A stretch of DNA of 40,142 nucleotides, from assembly GCF_003710915.1 (NCBI RefSeq), contig NZ_RHHR01000042.1, forward strand, positions 1 to 40,142, in the 5' to 3' direction. This stretch comes from Brevibacillus invocatus. GTDB lineage: Bacteria; Bacillota; Bacilli; Brevibacillales; Brevibacillaceae. Positions 26,965 to 36,520 of this stretch are shown here, piece by piece; the stretch's first letter is position 1, and every line of letters begins with the position of its first letter. The position numbers and the translations under genes were made by a program. The notes under the pieces were generated by a model, which was not told the DNA's origin, searched no databases, and worked only from the letters and a program-made list of their open reading frames with translations.

Positions 26965-29166
26965 ATGAGCAAAACACTTGTACTGGCTGAGAAGCCTTCT
27001 GTTGGGCGCGACATCGCGCGAGTCTTGCAATGTCAGAAAAAAGGAAATGGTTATTTCGAAGGAGATACATATATCGTGACGTGGGCGCTGGGCCATCTCG
27101 TCACGTTGGCTGATCCCGAGGTGTATGGGCAGCAATTCAGTTCGTGGAAAATCGAGGATTTGCCAATCATGCCGTCTCCATTGAAGCTGGTGATCATTAA
27201 GGAAAGCCAAAGGCAGTTTCATACCGTGAAACAACAGATGAAACGAAATGATGTAAAGGAAATCGTCATTGCGACGGATGCGGGGCGTGAGGGAGAGCTG
27301 GTCGCACGCTGGATCATTGAGATGGCGCATGTGAGCAAGCCCATCAAGCGTCTTTGGATCTCATCGGTGACCGACAAGGCAATCCGGGAGGGTTTTCGCA
27401 ATCTCAAGGACGGCAAAGCGTATGAAAAACTGTATGCATCCGCAGCCGCGCGTGCAGAGGCAGACTGGCTGGTAGGGATTAATGCTACACGAGCCCTAAC
27501 CTGCAAGCATAATGCCCAGCTGTCCTGTGGTCGCGTGCAGACTCCTACCTTGGCCATCGTCGCGAAACGAGAGGAAGAGATACGCCAATTTAAACCGAAG
27601 CCGTATTACGGATTGACTGCTGTAGCTGAAGGGCCAGTCCAGCTTCAATGGCAGGATCAGCAGACAAAGGATGTAAAAACCTTTTCCCAGGAAAAAGCAG
27701 ATCAGCTGCTGGCGTCATTGAAACAGGAAAAAAGCGCCGAGGTGATTGAGGTCACCAAGGCTCACAAGAAAAGCTTTGCGCCACAGCTCTACGATCTCAC
27801 GGAGCTGCAGCGGGATGCCAACAAGATGTTCGGCTATTCGGCAAAGGAAACGCTCTCCATTATGCAGGGACTCTACGAACATCACAAGGTAGTGACGTAT
27901 CCGCGGACAGATTCGCGCTATCTCTCAGCTGATATCGTAGAAACCTTGCCTGATCGCATCAAGGCTGTCCAGATGAAGCCATACGCGCCGCTCGCCGCCA
28001 AGGTCTTGCGCGCTCCAATCAAAGCAAGCAAAGCCTTCATCGATGACAGCAAGGTGTCGGATCACCATGCGATCATTCCGACAGAGCAAACGGTTTTGTT
28101 GAGCGACCTCAGCGACAAGGAGCGAAGGATTTTTGATCTCGTGGTAAAGCGATTCCTGGCCGTTCTCTTTCCTGCCTTTGAATATGAGCAAACCACGATT
28201 CAGGCGAAAATCGGAAAAGAGCTGTTCGTGGCAAGAGGGAAAACCGTGCTGTCGCAGGGGTGGAGAGAGGTATACGACTACGATGTGGAGGACGAGGACT
28301 CCAAAAGTGGGGTAGCGGAGCAGACGCTGCCTAAGCTGACAAAAGGGGATCGTCTGCGTATCCAGGCTATTTCACAAACCAAGGGGGAAACCAAGCCGCC
28401 GGAGCCGTTCACCGAAGCCAGTCTGTTGTCAGCGATGGAAAACCCCGCGAAATACATGACGAACGAGAGCAAAGAGCTGATCAAAACCATTGGTGAGACA
28501 GGCGGACTGGGCACCGTGGCGACTCGTGCCGATGTCATCGAGAAGCTGTTTAACAGCTTTTTGTTCGAGAAGAGAGGCAAGCATATTTACGTTACCGCAA
28601 AAGGAAAGCAGCTGCTGGAGCTGGTCCCTGATGACATGCAATCGCCAACGTTGACTGCCCAATGGGAGCAGAAGCTCGGAGCGATCGCCACAGGAAGCTT
28701 GAACAAGCAGGTGTTTATCGGCGATATCAAAGCCTACGCAAAAACGGTTGTCCAAGAGATCAAAAACAGCGAGAAAACATTTCGGCACGACAACCTGACC
28801 AGAAGCAAATGCCCGGAGTGCAGCAAGCTTTTGCTAGAGGTCAATGGCAAGCGGGGCAAAATGCTGGTGTGCCAGGATCGGGAGTGCGGCTACCGAAAGA
28901 ACATTGCCAAGACGACAAATGCCAGATGTCCCAAATGCCACAAACGGCTGGAGCTGCAGGGACAGGGTGAAGGACAAACCTTTGTCTGTGCTTGTGGACA
29001 CAGAGAGAAGCTGACTACCTTCCAGGAGCGCAGAGATAAGGAAAAGGGCAGCAAGGTTTCCAAGAAAGAGGTAGCCCAGTATCTGAAGTCGCAGGAGAAG
29101 GATACAGACGAAGGGATGAACATGGCGCTGAAGGACGCACTCGCCAAGTTCAAATTTGATAAGTAA
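26965..29166 (+). CDS. topB: DNA topoisomerase III
   Basis: Type IA topoisomerase that relaxes and decatenates DNA through a transient 5'-phosphotyrosine break. It has the Toprim domain (VLAEKPSVG with the catalytic Glu near residue 9, and ATDAGREGE near 104-112), the active-site tyrosine in VTYPRTDSRYL (about residue 312), and C-terminal zinc-ribbon repeats (CPECSKLL, CQDRECGYRK, CPKCHKRL, CACGHREK). The ATG at 26965 has GAAAGG 9-10 bp upstream and begins MSKTLVLAEKP, like Bacillus TopB; the frame also opens at TTG 26947 and ATG 26956. It has 733 residues. A strong terminator follows. Confidence 0.95.
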   Translation: MSKTLVLAEKPSVGRDIARVLQCQKKGNGYFEGDTYIVTWALGHLVTLADPEVYGQQFSSWKIEDLPIMPSPLKLVIIKESQRQFHTVKQQMKRNDVKEIVIATDAGREGELVARWIIEMAHVSKPIKRLWISSVTDKAIREGFRNLKDGKAYEKLYASAAARAEADWLVGINATRALTCKHNAQLSCGRVQTPTLAIVAKREEEIRQFKPKPYYGLTAVAEGPVQLQWQDQQTKDVKTFSQEKADQLLASLKQEKSAEVIEVTKAHKKSFAPQLYDLTELQRDANKMFGYSAKETLSIMQGLYEHHKVVTYPRTDSRYLSADIVETLPDRIKAVQMKPYAPLAAKVLRAPIKASKAFIDDSKVSDHHAIIPTEQTVLLSDLSDKERRIFDLVVKRFLAVLFPAFEYEQTTIQAKIGKELFVARGKTVLSQGWREVYDYDVEDEDSKSGVAEQTLPKLTKGDRLRIQAISQTKGETKPPEPFTEASLLSAMENPAKYMTNESKELIKTIGETGGLGTVATRADVIEKLFNSFLFEKRGKHIYVTAKGKQLLELVPDDMQSPTLTAQWEQKLGAIATGSLNKQVFIGDIKAYAKTVVQEIKNSEKTFRHDNLTRSKCPECSKLLLEVNGKRGKMLVCQDRECGYRKNIAKTTNARCPKCHKRLELQGQGEGQTFVCACGHREKLTTFQERRDKEKGSKVSKKEVAQYLKSQEKDTDEGMNMALKDALAKFKFDK

Positions 29167-29193
29167 CGAGTAGTGTTCCTTAATGGAAGTGCG

Positions 29194-29239
29194 AGATCCG
29201 AATGGCGAGGCTTTACCAGACATTCGGATCTTTCTTTTT
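29194..29239 (+). terminator. Terminator after topB
   Basis: AGATCCGAATG (29194-29204) pairs perfectly with CATTCGGATCT (29221-29231), followed by TTCTTTTT. Confidence 0.9.
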
Positions 29240-29330
29240 CATGTAAAATGGGAGTGCCCCCTGTTTTTATGCAAAAAATTGTCATACGATTACGATGAGT
29301 CCGACTACAAACGAAAGGCTGGTGAAGTGC

Positions 29331-30227
29331 ATGAAAATCGAAGCGTTGACGAGCGAAAAGGTAGAGAGCTTTATCGCATACTGCAAGAAGCATAAAGCCG
29401 AAGTCGATGATTCATTTTTATATGATGATGACCTGAAAGGTTTTAAGCCTGATGCGGAAAACCCTACTTATCTGATCACGAATTCACTGGGCGAGGTGAT
29501 CGCTGCTGCTTCCCTTATGATTACGGAATATTATAAGCGGGGGAAAAGCGCGAGGTTTCGAATCTTTCATGCAGAGCCGTCGGATGATGATTGCTACTCG
29601 ATGCTGATGCAAGCTGTCATCCGGCATGCAAAAGGATTGGATAAGGTTTTTCTCTTTGTACCCGTGAATCATCAAACCCTCAGGGCGCACATGGAACGGT
29701 TGAGCTTTGCAGTAGAAAGATACTCCTTCCTGTTCGTAAGAGAAAGCCCGGAGGTACCTGAATATGACTTGCAGAAGGATTATGAGATCAGGGCTTTTCG
29801 AGCAGGAATGGATGAGGGAATCTGGTGTGACGTGCGAAATGCTGGATTTGCCAGGCTGCAGGGAAACGATACGCCCATCACTCCGGAAATGGTCACGAAG
29901 ATGATACAAAGCGAAGAGCATATAGAAGGCGGCATGATGATCCTGTTTCATCACGACAGGCCAGTGGGGATCGTTCGGGGGGCAGCAGACGAATACGAAG
30001 GGGAACCGATCATGAATATCGGGCCGCTTGCCATCCTCCCGGAGTATCAGGGGAGAGGCTTGGGCCGCATTTTATTAAGAGCCGCCCTTCGTTTTGCCAA
30101 GGAAAAATCCTACGCAAGTACGATCCTGTCCGTAAATGGCGAGAACGAGCGAGCGAAAACACTCTACCTGCATGAGGGCTTCCGACAGGTTGAGGCAGTG
30201 GTTTGCTACGCTTATCGGTTGAAGTGA
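29331..30227 (+). CDS. Tandem GNAT-family N-acetyltransferase
   Basis: A 298-residue protein with two GNAT folds. The C-terminal copy has a clear acetyl-CoA motif A (GPLAILPEYQGRGLGRILLR, about residues 233-252) and motif B (VNGENERAKTLYLHEGF); the N-terminal copy is degenerate (RFRIFHAEPSD ... VPVNHQTLRAHMERLSF), as in MshD- or Eis-like double GNATs. The substrate cannot be told from the sequence. The ATG at 29331 (MKIEALTSEK) is preferred over the 29295 start because GGTGA lies just upstream; the ribosome-binding site is weak either way. Confidence 0.82.
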   Translation: MKIEALTSEKVESFIAYCKKHKAEVDDSFLYDDDLKGFKPDAENPTYLITNSLGEVIAAASLMITEYYKRGKSARFRIFHAEPSDDDCYSMLMQAVIRHAKGLDKVFLFVPVNHQTLRAHMERLSFAVERYSFLFVRESPEVPEYDLQKDYEIRAFRAGMDEGIWCDVRNAGFARLQGNDTPITPEMVTKMIQSEEHIEGGMMILFHHDRPVGIVRGAADEYEGEPIMNIGPLAILPEYQGRGLGRILLRAALRFAKEKSYASTILSVNGENERAKTLYLHEGFRQVEAVVCYAYRLK

Positions 30228-30285
30228 AAGCTGGTGTTCAACAAGTCATTTGAAAAATAACGATGGTGGGCGGGAGAAATCAGGC

Positions 30286-31467
30286 ATGACTAGACAAATA
30301 AGACTTCTACTGGAGATCCTGTTCGTTTCTACAAGACTGGGACTCACTTCTTTCGGAGGACCGATCGCACATCTTGGTTACTTTCATCATGAATACGTTC
30401 GCAAACGAAAATGGATGGATGAAAAGAGCTATGCGGACTTAGTGGCATTGTGCCAATTCCTGCCCGGCCCTGCAAGCAGCCAGGTAGGTATCGGCATTGG
30501 AGTCATGCGTGCTGGTGTTATAGGTGGAATCGTCTCTTTTCTTGGCTTTACTTTACCTTCTGTGATTGCATTGATTGTGTTTGCTTCTGTTCTGCAAGGA
30601 ATGGATATCAATGATGCAGGCTGGATCCACGGTTTGAAAATCGTGGCAGTGGCAGTCGTAGCGCACGCGATAGTAGGAATGGCGCAACAGCTGGCACCGG
30701 ATACCAAGCGCAAGGCCATAGCTCTCTTAGCGTTGACAGTGACGCTATTGTGGCAAACAGCATACACGCAGATCGCGATCATTCTCTTGTCGGCGGTTCT
30801 TGGCTATCTCATCTATCAAAAACAGAATCAGGATCAAAACTCACAGACGCCTTTTTCCATACCTTTATCACGTGGGCTTGCAATCATTTGCCTGCTTTTA
30901 TTTTTTGGATTACTCATCCTTCTTCCCGTCCTGAGGGAAGTCACAAGCCTTCGTTGGATTGCGATGTTTGACAGTTTTTACCGGGCAGGGGCACTTGTAT
31001 TTGGTGGAGGACACGTCGTACTGCCTTTGCTGGAAAAGGAATTCGTACCGACCGGGTGGTTGAGTGAAGCGGATTTTCTTGCAGGCTACGGGGCGGCTCA
31101 GGCAGTGCCGGGACCCCTGTTTACGTTTGCTGCCTACTTAGGGGCTGTTATGAATGGGTGGATAGGTGGGGCCGTAGCGACCGTCGCGATCTTCCTGCCG
31201 GCTTTTCTTCTCGTTCTGGGCACTCTTCCGTTTTGGAATGATCTGCGTCGCAATCCGAAAATCAAGGGCGCTTTGATGGGTGTCAATGCTGCAGTGGTCG
31301 GAATATTGATCGCTGCATTTTACCAGCCCATCTGGACCAGTTCTATCCAGGGGCCAATGGATTTTGCCCTCGCGGCTGTCTTGTTCAGCTTGCTCGTTCA
31401 TTGGAAATTGCCGCCGTGGATGATAGTCGTAATAGGTGCAGTCGGTGGTATGCTGCTGACGGTTTAG
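30286..31467 (+). CDS. chrA: ChrA-type chromate transporter
   Basis: A two-domain (long) CHR family transporter, proposed to export chromate. Each half has the CHR signature: FGGPIAHLGYF ... CQFLPGPASSQVG in the N-terminal half and FGGGHVVLPLLEKEFV ... AAQAVPGPLFTFAAYLG in the C-terminal half, with about ten hydrophobic segments overall. The ATG at 30286 has GGGAG 9 bp upstream and gives 393 residues; the TTG at 30250 would add 12 polar residues. No chrB-like regulator is adjacent. Confidence 0.92.
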   Translation: MTRQIRLLLEILFVSTRLGLTSFGGPIAHLGYFHHEYVRKRKWMDEKSYADLVALCQFLPGPASSQVGIGIGVMRAGVIGGIVSFLGFTLPSVIALIVFASVLQGMDINDAGWIHGLKIVAVAVVAHAIVGMAQQLAPDTKRKAIALLALTVTLLWQTAYTQIAIILLSAVLGYLIYQKQNQDQNSQTPFSIPLSRGLAIICLLLFFGLLILLPVLREVTSLRWIAMFDSFYRAGALVFGGGHVVLPLLEKEFVPTGWLSEADFLAGYGAAQAVPGPLFTFAAYLGAVMNGWIGGAVATVAIFLPAFLLVLGTLPFWNDLRRNPKIKGALMGVNAAVVGILIAAFYQPIWTSSIQGPMDFALAAVLFSLLVHWKLPPWMIVVIGAVGGMLLTV

Positions 31468-31763
31468 AAATAAATAGGTTGTTTAATCACTTACATTTTT
31501 GTGGTCGATGTCTCCATGTTTGAACGCAACTGTAGCAAGACTGCCGAGATGCTGTCCCGTGCAAGCGTTCCTGATGATGAGTGCCCCAAGGCCGAAGCGG
31601 ATGGAAACAGCCTTTTGGCCGCGAAAGGATTTACGGAATGACTTCGCATACTTTTCCTCTGAATATGCACACGGGATCAATTGAGTCAGTTTGACCCAGC
31701 GATTTTCTTTATTCTATTTTGGAGTAAAACTAACATATTGACCTGGACCTCCTATTAATGATG
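31468..31763. other. Intergenic interval with an unassigned 65-codon ORF
   Basis: About 300 bp. An ORF on the minus strand (31483-31680) contains KSFRGQKAVSIRFGLGALII and ends HLGSLATVAFKHGDIDHKN; an overlapping plus-strand frame (31502-31639) is also open and compositionally plausible. I cannot tell which, if either, is real. Confidence 0.25.
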
Positions 31764-31800
31764 AAAAAAAGAACGTGGGCCACTCCCTCGTTCTTTTTTG
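31763..31800. terminator. Bidirectional terminator
   Basis: AAAAAAAGAACG pairs with CGTTCTTTTTT around a 14-base loop; A-run on one side and T-run on the other. Confidence 0.85.
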
Positions 31801-31830
31801 TATCCGAAGGCAGGAGCACGCTGAAGCCAT

Positions 31831-32556
31831 GTGATATCGGGTAAAATAAGAAAAGGCATGACGATAGGAAGGAGCACCTCTCCTAAAAATATCATCGAAA
31901 AATTAAACCTAAATAAATTCCCGACAAAAGCCGTTCTCCATTTACCCGAAGATATCCGTGAATTTGAAGGGATGGATTATGACTCCGTTCTCCAAAAAGA
32001 TAGGTACGACCTGATTTTCCTATTTATTTTTAGTCTGGAGGAATTCAAGCAGCATTTGCAAACCGTGATAGAAAAGCAATTATTAAACGAAAAAGGATAC
32101 TTGTTCTTCGCGTATCCGAAAAAAAATAACAAGCAATATTCCGCGTACATTGACCGAGACAGCTTTTTTGCGGAGATGCTCGTGGATGAAGACGGAGTAA
32201 TAACGGGGAGCAATATCAAGTTTGCCAGAATGGTCAGCTTCAATGACGTATTTACAGTGATCGGGCTGAAGGCAGAACCCGCGAAGGCGAAAAAAACGGC
32301 TAACCCACCAAGCAGCCAATGCGTGGATGACTATATTGTGCATGTTGCGGATATCAAACAGTATTTGAGCGATAAAGAAGAGCTGTTGAAGCTCTACAAC
32401 CAGTTGACATTTGGCTATCAAAAAGACTGGGCACGTTATGTCTATAGTGCGAAGAGAGCGGAGACAAGGGAAAAACGGCTGTTTGAGATGGAGGCCGTCC
32501 TTGCCGAAGGATTTAAAACCATTGAATTGTACAAGCAGAGTAAGAGACGTACGTAA
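31831..32556 (+). CDS. YdeI/OmdA-family protein
   Basis: Up to 241 residues in two parts. The N-terminal part (KLNLNKFPTKAVLHLPEDI ... KDRYDLIFLFIFSLEEF ... LFFAYPKKNNKQY) is a conserved domain of unknown function in Bacillales; the C-terminal 75 residues (YLSDKEELLKLYNQLTFGYQ then YVYSAKRAETREKRL) form the OmdA/YdeI helical domain, linked in enterobacteria to bacteriocin and antimicrobial-peptide resistance. The start is uncertain: GTG 31831 and ATG 31858 both lack a well-spaced ribosome-binding site. It is convergent with the sulfatase gene, 13 bp away. Confidence 0.75.
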   Translation: MISGKIRKGMTIGRSTSPKNIIEKLNLNKFPTKAVLHLPEDIREFEGMDYDSVLQKDRYDLIFLFIFSLEEFKQHLQTVIEKQLLNEKGYLFFAYPKKNNKQYSAYIDRDSFFAEMLVDEDGVITGSNIKFARMVSFNDVFTVIGLKAEPAKAKKTANPPSSQCVDDYIVHVADIKQYLSDKEELLKLYNQLTFGYQKDWARYVYSAKRAETREKRLFEMEAVLAEGFKTIELYKQSKRRT

Positions 32557-32569
32557 CAGGAGCAACCGA

Positions 32570-34336
32570 TCACTCTGCCAAGCCTTCTTGTACAGGATAC
32601 AAGCGTTTTTTCTTCCGCTGTTCCCCCAGTACTTGCATCATCCACTCCTGAATTTTTCTGGTAGCTCGCGTGGCGAATTCGGGATGGGCCAGGTTGCGTG
32701 TCTCCATGGGGTCGTCGGTGAGATTGTAAAGCTCGAACTCATCGGGGACAGGCTGCGTTTTGAACTGGGAAACCCAACAAATCTCGTGTCCGCTATCAAT
32801 TCCTTCCAGTGGCACAGGCTCTTCGTCGCTTACTCCGGGCTGATTCCAGAATTGGACATTATCGAAGTAACGGGAGAGCTTCCATAGTTCCTCCCTGCCT
32901 GATCGCTGCAAGATGGTGATGACGGTTTCCACATGGTTGGGCTGGGTTACGGAAGGGTACGGCTGGCCCAATGGATTTACTTGGTGCTGGCCTCGAGTCA
33001 CATCATCGTCCGTCATAAAATAGATGGACTCTTCTACGTGTGCAGGGGGCTCCTGGCCCAGAATGACAGGAGTGAGGTCACGACCGACAAAGGGATGGAC
33101 TTCGCTAAACGATTTCTTCAAGTGCTTCTGAATCATTGAGACATCAACATTCGCAAGTCCAAGCATGGTAGGGATCAGATCGACGTGACTCGTCAGGGTT
33201 TGAACGTGCTGAGGCCGTGGAAAGAGATGCGGGTTATGAACAATAAACGGAACATGCAGGACTTCTTCATAGGCACAGTACCATTTTTGATGCAGGTCAC
33301 CATGTGCGCCGAGCAATTCTCCATGATCAGAGGTAAACAGTACAATCGTATTTTCGTAAAAAGATGAGCGGGTTAGCGCTTCATACACCTTCATCATTTC
33401 CTGATCGGCATTTTTTTGCAGCTGATAATAAAGCTTGCGATAGAAGGCTTGATCGGAAATTGGCTGCAATGCCCTTGGCAAAATATCGCGATAGCTGGCT
33501 TGGCAACGCGGTTTCGTGTGCAAGGACTCGCTGAAGGTTGGGGGTGGCGCCACGTCGGGCATAGGCTCTACTTCAAACCGATAAACGGGCAGGGTTGCTG
33601 TAAGATCTCCATATAACACAATATCATGCGGGTTCACGAAAGAAGCCACGACTAGCCAAGGGGGTGCATCTGGTTCGAGTCTTTTCTGGTGATCGAGCGA
33701 TTCGATGAGCGATACTGCCTCTGCAGCGTAGATCACATCCCGACCGCTAAGGCCAATCCCAGCAGAAGAACCGGAGTTTCGAGGATTTTTTCCGTGCGGT
33801 TCTGGTCCGATCCAACCGGAAAATCCGAAGCTTTCCAGACGATTGGCATGCGCGTATAGCTCTACCTTTTGCCTGTCCGGCACGCCAGATATGGGGTTGT
33901 AGCTCGTGACGCTCGCATGAGTGCCGGGAACGATAATATCTTCGTAGGAAAAATGCCATTTCCCTTTATAGTAGGTCTGATATCCGGCAGCGCGAAAGTA
34001 ATCGCCCATCGTTGGCACCGTATTCGGATCCAGCCAAAACATATCCGAATCAAAGGGCTCTTTTGCGATTCCGGTCGTCTGACTTACACCGTGAAGCGAG
34101 GGATATTGCCCGGTAAAAAGGGTGGCACGACTTGGGCAGCAGGCGGCACTCCCGATATAATGCCGATGAAATTCCATACCATGTGACTTTAAAAGCTGCT
34201 GGGTAAGGAGGTTTTGTCTGCTCCATTCGCGCATTTCAGTACTTTCATACAGAGGAGGATAGCGCTCTTCATCCACAAGCAACACGAGGAAATTAGGTTT
34301 GTCGCAAAAATGGGGAAAACGTCTTGCATGCTTCAT
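32570..34336 (-). CDS. Sulfatase (arylsulfatase/choline-sulfatase-like)
   Basis: A 588-residue alkaline-phosphatase-superfamily hydrolase. The N-terminus has the metal-binding VDEERYPP (Asp22), the Cys-type sulfatase motif CCPSR (residues 66-70, in which Cys66 would be converted to formylglycine) followed by ATLFTGQYPSLHG, then KGKWHFSY and the second metal site TSDHGELLGAHGD. It lacks a signal peptide, so it acts in the cytoplasm. No formylglycine-generating enzyme or radical-SAM sulfatase-maturase gene is in the window. The ATG at 34336 has AGGGTG 7 bp upstream; a GTG two codons earlier also fits. Confidence 0.9.
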   Translation of the reverse strand: MKHARRFPHFCDKPNFLVLLVDEERYPPLYESTEMREWSRQNLLTQQLLKSHGMEFHRHYIGSAACCPSRATLFTGQYPSLHGVSQTTGIAKEPFDSDMFWLDPNTVPTMGDYFRAAGYQTYYKGKWHFSYEDIIVPGTHASVTSYNPISGVPDRQKVELYAHANRLESFGFSGWIGPEPHGKNPRNSGSSAGIGLSGRDVIYAAEAVSLIESLDHQKRLEPDAPPWLVVASFVNPHDIVLYGDLTATLPVYRFEVEPMPDVAPPPTFSESLHTKPRCQASYRDILPRALQPISDQAFYRKLYYQLQKNADQEMMKVYEALTRSSFYENTIVLFTSDHGELLGAHGDLHQKWYCAYEEVLHVPFIVHNPHLFPRPQHVQTLTSHVDLIPTMLGLANVDVSMIQKHLKKSFSEVHPFVGRDLTPVILGQEPPAHVEESIYFMTDDDVTRGQHQVNPLGQPYPSVTQPNHVETVITILQRSGREELWKLSRYFDNVQFWNQPGVSDEEPVPLEGIDSGHEICWVSQFKTQPVPDEFELYNLTDDPMETRNLAHPEFATRATRKIQEWMMQVLGEQRKKKRLYPVQEGLAE

Positions 34337-34489
34337 AAACACACACCCTAGGATAGATTTTTACCTAGACTATGTAGTAATGCTTCAAAACAGTCGTATG
34401 GACGCGCCGATCCTTTGATCGATTGCCTCAAGCCATATCTTCAAAGACTTCCAAGCTCTCCGGCAAAACGGAGGGATCGAACCGTGTAG

Positions 34490-34621
34490 CATACGATCAA
34501 CTATAATGCCGGAGATGGAAGTGTGATGGTCAGTAGTGTCTTTGTGCTGGATGGAGACAAACATTTGATAAAAGGCAGCCTGTATCGCAGCTATCCACTA
34601 TTAAAAAGGATGCTGGCATGA
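34490..34621 (+). pseudogene. Short C-terminal remnant of an unidentified gene
   Basis: An open run of 43 codons without start, reading INYNAGDGSVMVSSVFVLDG and ending SYPLLKRMLA with a stop at 34619-34621. It looks like a genuine protein tail, 2 bp from the convergent exporter gene. I do not recognise the family. The rest of 34337-34622 shows nothing else. Confidence 0.3.
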
Positions 34622-34622
34622 A

Positions 34623-36080
34623 TCACTCTTCTGGCGCCTGTGCACGTTTCGTGAACAGAGCAAAAATGAAGGCTGCGACCGCAAACCCGAATCCGATGAA
34701 AAAGGCATTGTGTACACCCGCAACGACCGACTCCGCTAGCTGTACGGGAGAAGTCGGATCAGTCGATTGCTCCAGGAAGCGTTGCTGTCCGGAAGCCATA
34801 ACGCTGATAAAGAAGGCAACACCGATTGCGCCAGCGACTTGAGAGATGGTGTTTAATATCGCTGTCCCATGCGGGTAATAACGACGCGGAAGCTGGTTCA
34901 GACCATTGGTTTGAATGGGCATCATCACCATCGAGATCGCGATCATCAGGCAGATATGCAGGATGAGCAAGGTCGTCTGGGTCGTTTGTATGGTGACCTG
35001 TGTAAAGAACCACATCACAATGGAGAGAATGGCAGTACCCGGAATGATTAGGGCTCTCGGCCCGAAGCGATCGAACAGCTTGCCCGTCACCGGAGAGACA
35101 AGCCCGTTTAACAGGCTACCCGGCAGCAGGAGAAGGCCAGAAGCGTACACGCTCATGCCAAGCGCTCCTTGGAACAGGAAAGGTAGCAGAACCATCGTCG
35201 AAAACAAGGTCATCATCATGATAATCATCATGATCGCTGTCTGAGAAAACATCGGGTACTTAAATGCCCGAAGGTCCAAAAGCGGTTCTTCCATTCGCAG
35301 TTGTCGAAAAACAAACAACAAAAGAGCGATGGCTCCCAACAGTACCGAACCGTAAACTTGCGGACTCGACCAGCCTGCTTGACCTTCTCCAGAGCTGCTG
35401 AATCCAAATACGATTCCGCCAAATCCGATCGTAGACAAAAGGATCGACAGGACATCTACCTTGGGCTTGGATGGCTGTGAGACGTTCTTCAGATAAATAA
35501 ACGCAAACACGATGGAAAAGATAGCAAAGGGCAGTACAAGGTAAAACAACCACCGCCAGTGCAGCGATTCCAGAATCAGGCCAGATAGCGTAGGGCCGAT
35601 AGCCGGCGCGAACATGATGACAAGCCCGATGCTCCCCATCGCAGCTCCCCTTTTTTCCGGGGGATACAGAAGGAGAATCGTATTCATCAGCACGGGCATC
35701 ATCAGCCCGGTGCCCGCAGCTTGCAGCAAACGTCCGATCAACAGAACCGAAAATCCGGGAGCGATCCCACAGATCAAGGTTCCCAACGAGAACACGATCA
35801 TGGCGCCCAGAAACATTTGCCGAGTTGTAAACCATTGCACCAGTAAAGCTGAAGCAGGAATTAACACTGCTACCACGAGCATGTAGCCAGTCGCCAACCA
35901 TTGCAGCGTAGAAGCAGATACATTCAATTCAGTTACTAACTGCGGAAAAGCAATGTTCAGCAGTGTCTCGTTCAATATCGAGAAAAAGGCCCCGATAATC
36001 AGCGAGATTAAGATAGGAAGCCTCTTCACATTCCCAAGTTGCGCAGATTGGGGAGAAGCTGATCCTGACTCCGTATGCAT
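34623..36080 (-). CDS. DHA2-family (EmrB/LmrB-like) drug:H+ antiporter
   Basis: A 485-residue major facilitator with about 14 membrane segments. It has the DHA2 features: NETLLNIAFPQL in TM1 (drug:proton antiporter motif D1), LQWLATGYMLVVAVLIP in TM2, GRLLQAAGTGLMMPVL in TM4 and GPTLSGLILESLHWRWLF in TM5 (motif C). GAGGAGG lies 9 bp before the ATG at 36080. Substrates cannot be predicted. No TetR/MarR-type regulator gene is adjacent in the window. Confidence 0.92.
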   Translation of the reverse strand: MHTESGSASPQSAQLGNVKRLPILISLIIGAFFSILNETLLNIAFPQLVTELNVSASTLQWLATGYMLVVAVLIPASALLVQWFTTRQMFLGAMIVFSLGTLICGIAPGFSVLLIGRLLQAAGTGLMMPVLMNTILLLYPPEKRGAAMGSIGLVIMFAPAIGPTLSGLILESLHWRWLFYLVLPFAIFSIVFAFIYLKNVSQPSKPKVDVLSILLSTIGFGGIVFGFSSSGEGQAGWSSPQVYGSVLLGAIALLLFVFRQLRMEEPLLDLRAFKYPMFSQTAIMMIIMMMTLFSTMVLLPFLFQGALGMSVYASGLLLLPGSLLNGLVSPVTGKLFDRFGPRALIIPGTAILSIVMWFFTQVTIQTTQTTLLILHICLMIAISMVMMPIQTNGLNQLPRRYYPHGTAILNTISQVAGAIGVAFFISVMASGQQRFLEQSTDPTSPVQLAESVVAGVHNAFFIGFGFAVAAFIFALFTKRAQAPEE

Positions 36081-36189
36081 TTCTCTTTCCTCCTCACTTC
36101 CCGTGGACAGAACAGTCGCCGACGCGACCTCTATTGGTTTATGTTGTCCACGATCAGGCTATGTTATCAGGTTTTCCCTTGCGAATAAA

Positions 36190-36375
36190 ACCCCCAAACT
36201 AAGGCTTGATCAGTACTTGTCGATTTACCCGCTCTCTGAAGAGATGAATTTGCTGCTGCTGCAGGTCTATATTCGCAGTGGAGTAACAGAGAAAGTGATG
36301 GAGCATTACGCTAAATTCGAATCCGATTATCGCCGTGAGTGGGCAGCCGACCCCCGCTGGAAATTAAACGTGTAG
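36190..36375 (+). pseudogene. Remnant of a response regulator with a BTAD domain
   Basis: The last 60 codons of an open frame read LDQYLSIYPLSEEMNLLLLQ, VYIRSGVTEKVMEHYAKFES and a short tail. This is the end of a bacterial transcriptional activator (BTAD/TPR-like) domain as found in SARP-type or receiver-BTAD regulators. The sequence upstream in this frame is antisense to the exporter gene or non-coding, so the N-terminal receiver and DNA-binding domains are gone. Confidence 0.55.
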
Positions 36376-36408
36376 TGATCCCATTTGTAAAAAAATGAAT
36401 GCTGTGTG

Positions 36409-36441
36409 AGACAGGGAGATGATTCTCTCTGTCTTTTTTTT
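36409..36441 (+). terminator. Terminator after the BTAD remnant
   Basis: AGACAGGGAGA (36409-36419) pairs with TCTCTCTGTCT (36424-36434), followed by TTTTTTTT. It was probably the terminator of the lost regulator gene. Confidence 0.85.
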
Positions 36442-36520
36442 GGAGGGAAATGCCATTTTGTGAGAATCTTGTGAGAACGAAACACGATGATTGCTAGATA
36501 GCATAGCTTGGAGGAGAGGA

